Shown here piece by piece: positions 1-4,487 of a stretch of 14,274 nucleotides of DNA. The stretch's first letter is position 1, and each line of letters opens with the position of its first letter. Source of the stretch: JBDSKH01 sp050245915 (lineage in GTDB: Bacteria; Actinomycetota; Actinomycetes; Actinomycetales; Microbacteriaceae); contig JBFWWZ010000056.1 of assembly GCA_050245915.1 (NCBI GenBank), forward strand, positions 1-14,274. Reading direction: 5' to 3'. The position numbers and the translations under genes were made by a program. The notes under the pieces are model-generated. The model worked only from the letters and a program-made list of their open reading frames with translations, was not told the DNA's origin and ran no database searches.

Positions 1-202
1 ACCCGACGAAGCCGGAGATCCACACACCGTTGTCGGTGGTCGAGCTCGTATAGGCCTCGAGGAGCTGGCTGAGTGCCTTCTCCGTCTCATTCGTGAGGAC
101 GTACTCCTCCACCTCGACCTGCAGGTGGGTCGTGTCGTCGGCCTTGATGACCCCGTCGATTGGTCGAGTGATGTCCTTCTCGAAGATCTCGTTGAGCTTC
201 AT
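1..202 (-). CDS. brxC: BREX P-loop ATPase BrxC, N-terminal part only (cut by window edge)
   Basis: This is the start of the large BREX P-loop protein BrxC; 67 codons are visible before the left edge. The protein begins MKLNEIFEKDITRPIDGVIK, the typical BrxC opening, and continues to VWISGFVG, where the family has a GxxGSGKS-type Walker A motif. The window therefore ends inside the nucleotide-binding loop. BrxC is an essential, very large ATPase of BREX phage defence, though its exact mechanism is unsettled. The start codon lies 3 bp after the brxB stop, so the gene is read as the third cistron of the brxA-brxB-brxC operon. Identity rests on the N-terminal sequence plus gene order, and the rest of the gene is outside the window. 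Confidence 0.88.
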   Translation of the reverse strand, partial: MKLNEIFEKDITRPIDGVIKADDTTHLQVEVEEYVLTNETEKALSQLLEAYTSSTTDNGVWISGFVG

Positions 203-205
203 GGG

Positions 206-808
206 TCAGGCCTCCCAGTGCCGGATGTCGAACGCCCGGTAGTAGTTGTCGTCTTTGAGTCGCCCGAAGAGCACGAGCGACGAGCCGGAGCTGCTCGACT
301 GCTTGTACTCGCCGGGGAAGAACATGAGCATCGGCTTGCCGCCGGCGATGGTCTGGAGGTTGTTCAGCACGTTGTGCGAACGGATGTAGGGGAAGACCTC
401 GCCGATGCCGGTGAGGAAAAGCACGTCGTAGGGGGCCCCAGCGATCTTGGCCTGGATCGCAGGCCCAAGCTTCGTCGCCGGATCGAGCATGTTCTGCAGC
501 GGCTTGATGAAGGCATCCTTCCCCTGCTCCGCCTCGAGCTTGAGGAGCCTGTCCCAGACCCCCCGCTCCTGAAGCATCTCCACGGTCACGTCGTAGAGGT
601 TCACTTCGAGCACGTTCACCCCCTGCTGGGCGAGCTTGTTCTTCACGCGCTTCTTGGCGGCGGCGACGGCGAGCCCATCCTCGGGGTCATACGGGTAGAT
701 GAAGAAGGGGACTTCATTGCCGATCCCCTCCATCTGGAGGAATCGCTTGCTCGCAAGCACCTCGGCGAGGTGCTTCTCCTGTCCAGCCAGGTCCTTCGGG
801 GCGCTCAT
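206..808 (-). CDS. brxB: BREX protein BrxB (DUF1788 family)
   Basis: This 200-aa protein matches the DUF1788/BrxB family in length and in recognisable blocks. These are a helical N-terminus leading to GIGNEVPFFIYPYDP (residues 28-42), a central ILxLTGIG-like strand (DVLFLTGIGEVFPYIR) and the C-terminal SSLVLFGRLKDDNYYRAF block. BrxB is a small cytoplasmic protein required for BREX function in most type 1 systems; its biochemical role is not well defined. The ATG overlaps the brxA stop by 4 bases (ATGA arrangement), which implies translational coupling. brxC follows after a 3-bp gap. No frameshift or missing segment is visible, so the gene looks intact. Confidence 0.9.
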   Translation of the reverse strand: MSAPKDLAGQEKHLAEVLASKRFLQMEGIGNEVPFFIYPYDPEDGLAVAAAKKRVKNKLAQQGVNVLEVNLYDVTVEMLQERGVWDRLLKLEAEQGKDAFIKPLQNMLDPATKLGPAIQAKIAGAPYDVLFLTGIGEVFPYIRSHNVLNNLQTIAGGKPMLMFFPGEYKQSSSSGSSLVLFGRLKDDNYYRAFDIRHWEA

Positions 809-1413
809 GCCGACTCCCTCGTCGGGAAGAAGCGGATGTCGCTCGGGACGTGCCTCGCGAGCTCGTCCTGCACACGACCGGACAGGAGGGTCGGAATGAT
901 CACGCCCTCCGCCGTGAGGAAGTCGGCCTCCCGCATCATCAGGAAGAGGCTCGTGCGAAGCTTCGTCATCGTCGACGCCTCCAACTGGTTGAGCTCGTCA
1001 TGCCACATCGCCTTGCCGCGGACGAATGCCTCGAAGTGCTCCGGCAGCACATCGGTCGCGAGCAGCAAGAAGCGCTCGCGAAGCACCTCCTCCGCGAACT
1101 CCGCGATCAGCTCGTACCTGCGGCAGGTGGCCGCCCACATCAACTGGGCGCGCTCATCCGCCGTCGCATCGGTGAGGATTTCGAGCTCGGCGTCGCTCAT
1201 CTCACCGAGCCGCTGCACGAGTTCCCTGCCCCAACGTCGCGCACTCGACTCAGTCCTCGCCTGGAGCAGGTTGTCTGCGTCAAGCGCAGAGCGGACCGCC
1301 ACCCAGTCGCGAAGCTCCAGATAAAGACGTGCAGCGATCGGCGCCCCCTGGAGGTAGAGGCCGCCGACGCCGAAGGAGAGCTTGTAGCGCTCTGAGGCGT
1401 CGGCCGTCGCCAT
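805..1413 (-). CDS. brxA: BREX protein BrxA (DUF1819 family)
   Basis: This 202-aa protein matches the DUF1819/BrxA family. It has an N-terminal YKLSFGVGGLYL segment, a helical middle region, and the characteristic LRTSLFLMMREADFLT plus I-PTLLSG block at about residues 152-175. BrxA is a small, mostly helical protein, reported to bind DNA, that opens the usual type 1 BREX order brxA-brxB-brxC-pglX-pglZ-brxL. A GAGAGGGG-type ribosome binding site lies about 5 bases upstream of the ATG, supporting this start. It is the first gene of the minus-strand operon, with the gene-free stretch 1414-1811 upstream. No BrxR-type regulator gene is seen next to it. The family call is secure; the BREX subtype cannot be fixed because pglX, pglZ and brxL lie outside the window. 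Confidence 0.9.
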   Translation of the reverse strand: MATADASERYKLSFGVGGLYLQGAPIAARLYLELRDWVAVRSALDADNLLQARTESSARRWGRELVQRLGEMSDAELEILTDATADERAQLMWAATCRRYELIAEFAEEVLRERFLLLATDVLPEHFEAFVRGKAMWHDELNQLEASTMTKLRTSLFLMMREADFLTAEGVIIPTLLSGRVQDELARHVPSDIRFFPTRESA

Positions 1414-1811
1414 CGCTGCCCCTCTCGTCGTCTATGCGGTCTGCTCTCGGGAAAGTCGTCCAGTGTACGGTCGGCCACCGACATTGGTGACGTTCCCGCC
1501 GCTGGTACCGGTGATCGACCCCCGGGGCGCTGGACGCGACCACAGATTCGAGGACTCGCCAGAGATCCCGGCCCATCCAGCCTACTGAGAGCGGAGGCCC
1601 AGGCTGGGCGCGTGTCGCCGGCCGTAGTCCTCGAAGTCGGCATCACGGCACCCAAGACGCTGTCACCGCCCAGGCGTACACTCGGGATCAGTAGGCGGAA
1701 TCCCACTTGCCGTTCGAGCCGGCCACCACCCTTGGGTGGATACCTTCAGGACCGACCCGCCGAAGCCGACTGGTCATCGGATCTCTCGAATCGTTCGTCG
1801 AAAGGTCCGCC
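1414..1811. other. Gene-free stretch between brxA and the divergent membrane-protein gene
   Basis: No convincing reading frame is present; the open frames crossing it lack recognisable protein features. It must hold the divergent control regions. A minus-strand TACACT at 1462-1467 could serve brxA, and a plus-strand TACACT at 1677-1682 lies 130 bases before the membrane-protein gene. A GAAAGG ribosome binding site at 1800-1805 precedes the ATG at 1812. I see no tRNA, insertion sequence or long repeat. Confidence 0.55.
1462..1467 (-). promoter_or_regulatory. Possible -10 element for brxA
   Basis: The minus strand reads TACACT here, a good actinobacterial -10 (TANNNT), about 48 bases upstream of the brxA start codon. 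The -35 region at 17-19 bases spacing is weak (TCACCA / GTCACC), so this is only a candidate. It is the best promoter-like hexamer I see in front of the BREX operon. Confidence 0.3.
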
Positions 1812-2141
1812 ATGTTCTCCTTCGCCATGCGAGCGGCGTCGGGCTACGCCGCCATCTCCCGCTGGTACCCGTCCAACCTCGCTATCGCCTGGCTCCGCAC
1901 CCGGGGAGGACTCAAGTGGGGTGCTCCCGTCAGCACGGTGGCAGCCGTCGGCTACTTCACCCTGGCGACTTGGCTCGCCTGGATCGTCGCCGAGCAGGGG
2001 GCGCCCGGGTGGGTTGGCGTCTTCGCGTGCGTTGCGCTTATCAGCGCCGTGAAGTTCGCGGTGTTCGCACCGCTCGCACTCGTGCTGCTGACCCGGGCCA
2101 AGCTCGTTCAACGGCGGCAGGCTCGACTGGCGTCAGCTTGA
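1812..2141 (+). CDS. Small two-helix membrane protein of the mobile-element 'sulfate permease'-labelled type
   Basis: This 109-aa protein has two predicted membrane segments, at about residues 37-59 and 66-94. A short amphipathic N-terminus contains RWYPSN and RTRGGLKWG, and the tail is basic (RAKLVQRRQARL). It resembles small actinobacterial proteins that databases often label sulfate permease. They are far too short to be a real SulP transporter and frequently sit near relaxase genes of conjugative elements. I recognise the pattern (LRxRRGLKWGxP, then a KFxVxxPxxLVLLxR block) but know no tested function. The start at 1812 is preferred over one at 1707 because GAAAGG lies 6 bases upstream and the extra 35 residues look non-coding. 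A role in conjugation or entry exclusion would be speculation. Confidence 0.7.
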   Translation: MFSFAMRAASGYAAISRWYPSNLAIAWLRTRGGLKWGAPVSTVAAVGYFTLATWLAWIVAEQGAPGWVGVFACVALISAVKFAVFAPLALVLLTRAKLVQRRQARLASA

Positions 2142-2173
2142 CACGCCGACGCCGCGGCCTGCCGCGCTGATTC

Positions 2174-2194
2174 TTGTGCACACGGTTGTCCACA
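2174..2194 (+). other. Two tandem DnaA-box-like 9-mers
   Basis: TTGTGCACA (2174-2182) and TTGTCCACA (2186-2194) sit in tandem, 12 bases apart start to start. The second matches the actinobacterial DnaA-box consensus exactly and the first differs at one position. A third near match, CTGTCCACA, is at 2302-2310. The flanks CTTGTG (2173-2178) and CACAAG (2191-2196) can also pair as a small hairpin. Clustered boxes would fit a replication origin, but a chance or regulatory role is possible. Confidence 0.4.
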
Positions 2195-2201
2195 AGTTCT
2201 C

Positions 2202-2220
2202 CACCAAAATCACATTGGTG
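2202..2220. repeat. Short inverted repeat CACCAA / TTGGTG
   Basis: Six-base arms at 2202-2207 and 2215-2220 flank a 7-base AT-rich spacer (AATCACA). It lies just after the tandem DnaA-like boxes. It could be a protein-binding site in an origin or a weak hairpin. Confidence 0.45.
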
Positions 2221-2301
2221 TAGTTCGTCGGGGTGGTAGTCCTCCCTGAAATGGCCCGTTTTCATGCCTGGAAGGCCCCCTGACGCGCGAAATGCCCAGG
2301 T

Positions 2302-2310
2302 CTGTCCACA
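2302..2310 (+). other. Third DnaA-box-like 9-mer
   Basis: CTGTCCACA is one mismatch from TTGTCCACA and has the same orientation as the pair at 2174-2194. It adds modest weight to an origin-like reading of the gene-free stretch. Confidence 0.3.
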
Positions 2311-2328
2311 GGATGCCAAGACGGGGTC

Positions 2329-2350
2329 CTGGGGCCGTGTCCGGCCCCAG
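2329..2350. repeat. Perfect 8-bp inverted repeat CTGGGGCC / GGCCCCAG
   Basis: The arms at 2329-2336 and 2343-2350 are perfect, with a 6-base loop (GTGTCC). This would form a very stable hairpin. No T-run follows on either strand, so a classical terminator for the upstream membrane-protein gene is possible but unproven. Confidence 0.55.
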
Positions 2351-2376
2351 ATGTACGATGTGGGGTAACGACAAAA

Positions 2377-2427
2377 ACGAGCCCCGATCGCCTGGCGAGC
2401 GGTGCTCGTCATACGGCAGATCGGGGC
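2377..2427 (+). repeat. Two mutually exclusive stems (attenuator-like)
   Basis: GCCCCGATC (2381-2389) pairs perfectly with GATCGGGGC (2419-2427). The overlapping ACGAGC (2377-2382) instead pairs with GCTCGT (2404-2409), which lies inside the loop of the first stem. The two helices share bases 2381-2382, so their outer ends compete. Such alternatives are typical of switching leaders but can also mark a DNA-binding site. Confidence 0.4.
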
Positions 2428-2431
2428 CCGG

Positions 2432-2460
2432 TTGACTTTGGTCGGTCATCCAAACCCTAA
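2432..2460 (+). promoter_or_regulatory. Weak candidate promoter for the three-gene operon
   Basis: TTGACT at 2432-2437 is a good -35 hexamer. The -10 position at 17 bases spacing reads CCCTAA, which is poor. The palindrome at 2459-2476 would then overlap the transcription start, a common operator position. I could not find a better promoter before 2554. Confidence 0.22.
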
Positions 2461-2505
2461 CGGCCATCTGGCCGTTCCGCGAGTTGGACATTCCGTCCCT
2501 CGCGG
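2459..2505 (+). repeat. Two adjacent strong hairpins in the operon leader
   Basis: The first hairpin has 8-base arms, AACGGCCA (2459-2466) and TGGCCGTT (2469-2476), around a 2-base centre. It reads more like an operator palindrome than an RNA loop. The second pairs CCGCGAG (2477-2483) and GGAC (2486-2489) with GTCC (2495-2498) and CTCGCGG (2499-2505). That gives 11 pairs with a TT bulge and a 5-base loop. The two abut without a gap and sit directly before the hairpin that covers the ribosome binding site. Confidence 0.6.
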
Positions 2506-2511
2506 TGTATC

Positions 2512-2550
2512 TGCCTCCTCTTCCCCCTACCCCCAAAGCCTGAGGAGGCA
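2512..2550 (+). promoter_or_regulatory. Hairpin that sequesters the ribosome binding site of the 2554 gene
   Basis: TGCCTCCTC (2512-2520) is the exact complement of GAGGAGGCA (2542-2550), a 9-bp stem with a 21-base C-rich loop. The right arm contains the GAGGAGG ribosome binding site, which ends 5 bases before the ATG. When folded, the site would be hidden, so translation of the whole coupled operon could be held off until something opens the stem. The pairing is seen directly; regulation is inferred. Confidence 0.55.
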
Positions 2551-2553
2551 CCA

Positions 2554-2835
2554 ATGGGTATCCAGTTCAAGTTCGACGAGAAGGCCCTCATGCGGGCCAT
2601 CGAGAAGGACGTCAACGCGCACGTCGAGCAGATCGCGCGCGACCGCAACCGGGACTTCGACCGTCTGGTCGGGCAGTACGCCGGTCGCCCGATCGACGAG
2701 ATCAAGGCTGCGATCCGCACGATGGTTCGCCACTGGGATGGCAGCAACGTGAGCGAGTCGGAAATCGCCGACTGGGCAAAGCTCACCCACGACGGCACGC
2801 GGATCGTGCTCAAGCCCGAGAAGGTGAAGCTCTGA
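2554..2835 (+). CDS. Small 93-aa protein of unknown function, first gene of the three-gene operon
   Basis: This acidic and basic, mainly helical 93-aa protein has no signal peptide or membrane segment. An N-terminal helical part (residues 8-40) is followed by FDRLVGQYAGRPIDEIKAAI (35-54) and a C-terminal WAKLTHDGTRIVL block (79-91). I do not recognise a named domain, though small proteins of similar layout exist in actinobacteria. The start is firm: GAGGAGG lies 5 bases upstream. Its stop codon shares one base with the next start (TGATG), so the second gene is translationally coupled to it. Its position suggests a partner, regulator or antitoxin-like component for the larger proteins, but nothing in the sequence shows which. 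Confidence 0.85.
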   Translation: MGIQFKFDEKALMRAIEKDVNAHVEQIARDRNRDFDRLVGQYAGRPIDEIKAAIRTMVRHWDGSNVSESEIADWAKLTHDGTRIVLKPEKVKL

Positions 2836-3704
2836 TGGCGCGGCGCGTCAACACGTCGCAGCTCCGGAGCCAGCTCAACCGCATCCAGTCACAGGCGCGG
2901 CAGGCGCAGTCGAAGCTCAACCAGGCCGTCAACAACTACAACCGGGCCGTTGACAACTACAACCGCGAGGCCCGCGCTCACAACGCTCGCGTCCGGGCGA
3001 ACCGTTCTCGGCTGCAGCGGGCGCTCCGGCAGCTCCAGTCGCAGCCGACGGTGACGACTCGATTCGTCACTCACCGGACCTCCGTGCAATCGGTTCAGCA
3101 GTCCTTCGTCCGTCTTGAGTCTGCCGCCGAGACGGGCACCTGGGCGGACCACCGGGATCTGCTCGATCTCGCCGAGGGCGAGGCGGCGGCCAGCGCCGAG
3201 ACGCTCAGCGCCCTGCTGACCGAGCACACGGATGAGGTCACCGAGGACGAGGCGCGACTCCGGGACACGACCATCACGAACGAGCTGCTCGAACTCGGCG
3301 GCGACCTCGACTCGCGCTGGAGGGGAGCACTCTTCGCGCTGAGTCCGAGGAACCCTGACGCGGCGCGACACTTCTGCACGAGTACCCGCGAACTGCTCAC
3401 CGACCTCGTCGACCACTGCGCGACCGACGCCGAGGTCCTCGCCGCGAACCCGAGCGCGCCGAAGACCGACCAGGGCAGCGTGAGCCGTCGGGCACGCATC
3501 ATGCATCGGCTCGCACTCCGCGGGGACACGTCGACCGAGCTGGCAGAGTTCGTCGAGGTCGACGTCGACGAGGTCATCACGCTGATGAAGGAGGCGAGCG
3601 ACGGTACTCACGGCCCGGTCGGTCGGCTGGACACCTTCGAGCTCAGGGTCTTCAAGGCGCGTGCCGAGGGCGTCATCAAGTTCCTGCACCTCGTCCTGCA
3701 CTGA
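2835..3704 (+). CDS. Coiled-coil protein with predicted pPIWI-associating nuclease-like domain
   Basis: This 289-aa protein has a long Gln/Asn/Arg-rich N-terminal coiled coil (about residues 7-70, NNYNRAVDNYNREARAHN-like). It is followed by an all-helical globular part. Recognisable blocks are RFVTHRTSVQSVQQSFVRLE (76-95), RWRGALFALSPRNPDAARHF (161-180) with CTSTREL next to it, and a C-terminal DGTHGPVGR (256-264). From memory these blocks match proteins named pPIWI-associating nuclease domain-containing, a family predicted by sequence analysis to accompany pPIWI-RE proteins. No catalytic residues are obvious to me, so nuclease activity is unproven. The start overlaps the preceding stop and AAGGTGAAG lies just upstream. 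No PIWI-like protein is in the window. The Arg/His-rich helical core could equally be a HEPN-like or purely structural fold. Confidence 0.8.
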   Translation: MARRVNTSQLRSQLNRIQSQARQAQSKLNQAVNNYNRAVDNYNREARAHNARVRANRSRLQRALRQLQSQPTVTTRFVTHRTSVQSVQQSFVRLESAAETGTWADHRDLLDLAEGEAAASAETLSALLTEHTDEVTEDEARLRDTTITNELLELGGDLDSRWRGALFALSPRNPDAARHFCTSTRELLTDLVDHCATDAEVLAANPSAPKTDQGSVSRRARIMHRLALRGDTSTELAEFVEVDVDEVITLMKEASDGTHGPVGRLDTFELRVFKARAEGVIKFLHLVLH

Positions 3705-3715
3705 GGGGCGCCGAG

Positions 3716-4462
3716 ATGTCCGCCGTCGTGAGTATCGTCCCTCGCATGAAGTCGCCGAAGGCTCTTGAGCAGTTGAGGTCGCTTCGCGCTGAAGCTGAAA
3801 CCCCGGAGATCCAACGGTCGGCTCAGCCGAGCAAGACGTGGCAACAGAACGTTCGCATCGTTCTCGCGAGCGCCCTCGGAGAGGATCACCACCTCGTGAA
3901 ACAGGCCGACAAGGTGCGATACACCCCTGGTGTGGCCTGGAGCGGCATGCCGGATCACCTGTACACAGACGCTCAGCGAGGTGGCGTGAGTCGGCTCGCC
4001 GGGATCATCGAATCCGCCATCTACGCCCTTGAGCTCGAGGGTGAACCGTCGGCTGAAGTCGCCTTCGACGACGCCGCTTACGACCCCGAGCTGCTCGCTC
4101 ACGTCCGAAAGACCATCGAGGCCGAGGAATGGGACAAGCTCGCGGCCCAGGTCGCAATCTTCATTGAGGACCGAGTCCGCAAGTGGTCTGAGTCGACCCC
4201 GACGAGCATCGGCAAGGGGCTCTTCGCCTCCGCACTCAGTGACGATGCCGAACTCCGCCTGGGACAGACCAAAGGTGAATGGGAGGGTTGGCGGATGCTT
4301 GGGATGGGTCTCGCGCAGGCCGTCGCCAACGCCGACCGTCACCGACTCCAGGATCGTGAGGATCTCAAGCGATACGCAATCGGGGCGCTGGGGCTGGGCA
4401 GTCTGCTGCTCACGCAGCTACGGCACGAGCACGCTGATCTGATCGCGTCGCGAACCCTCTGA
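3716..4462 (+). CDS. TIGR02391/Ymh-like protein
   Basis: The 248-aa protein is cytoplasmic, with no membrane segment. Its C-terminal half (about 137-240) follows the Hypoth_Ymh (TIGR02391) layout. That layout is AAQVAIFIEDRVRKW (143-157), a GKGLFASAL segment (166-174), GEWEGWRMLGMGLAQAVANAD (187-207) and YAIGALGLGSLLLTQL (220-235). Known members usually carry an RNPxAH-like motif; here the matching stretch is ANADRH (204-209), so the expected Arg is Ala. The N-terminal half has a separate region with PGVAWSGMPDHLYTDAQRGG (71-90) that I do not recognise. GAGGGG lies 7 bases before the ATG, and the gap to the previous stop is 11 bp, so it is the third gene of the operon. The function of the family is unknown; members recur in defence-rich loci. 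Confidence 0.78.
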   Translation: MSAVVSIVPRMKSPKALEQLRSLRAEAETPEIQRSAQPSKTWQQNVRIVLASALGEDHHLVKQADKVRYTPGVAWSGMPDHLYTDAQRGGVSRLAGIIESAIYALELEGEPSAEVAFDDAAYDPELLAHVRKTIEAEEWDKLAAQVAIFIEDRVRKWSESTPTSIGKGLFASALSDDAELRLGQTKGEWEGWRMLGMGLAQAVANADRHRLQDREDLKRYAIGALGLGSLLLTQLRHEHADLIASRTL

Positions 4463-4487
4463 ACCGTCACCCGCCGCCGGGACCGAG

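Larger units (their letters stand above)
2142..2553. other. Gene-free stretch rich in inverted repeats and DnaA-box-like 9-mers
   Basis: No plausible gene lies in this stretch of about 410 bases, which holds several less GC-rich patches. It contains tandem DnaA-box-like 9-mers at 2174-2194 and another at 2302-2310. Inverted repeats lie at 2173-2196, 2202-2220, 2329-2350, 2381-2427, 2459-2476, 2477-2505 and 2512-2550. The left half could be a replication or transfer origin. The right half is probably the 5' leader of the three-gene operon that starts at 2554. Individual elements are listed separately. Confidence 0.6.

Noticed and set aside
125..1324. Long plus-strand open frame of 399 codons opposite brxA, brxB and brxC
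   Set aside because: It is a shadow frame of high-GC coding DNA. The opposite strand encodes three clear BREX proteins with coupled starts, and the plus-strand product is low-complexity with no domain.
1707..1811. N-terminal extension of the small membrane protein
   Set aside because: The extra 35 residues show no conserved character, and the ATG at 1812 has a well-spaced GAAAGG site.
2329..2350. Terminator of the membrane-protein gene
   Set aside because: The hairpin is nearly 190 bases past the stop and has no T-run, so it is listed only as an inverted repeat.
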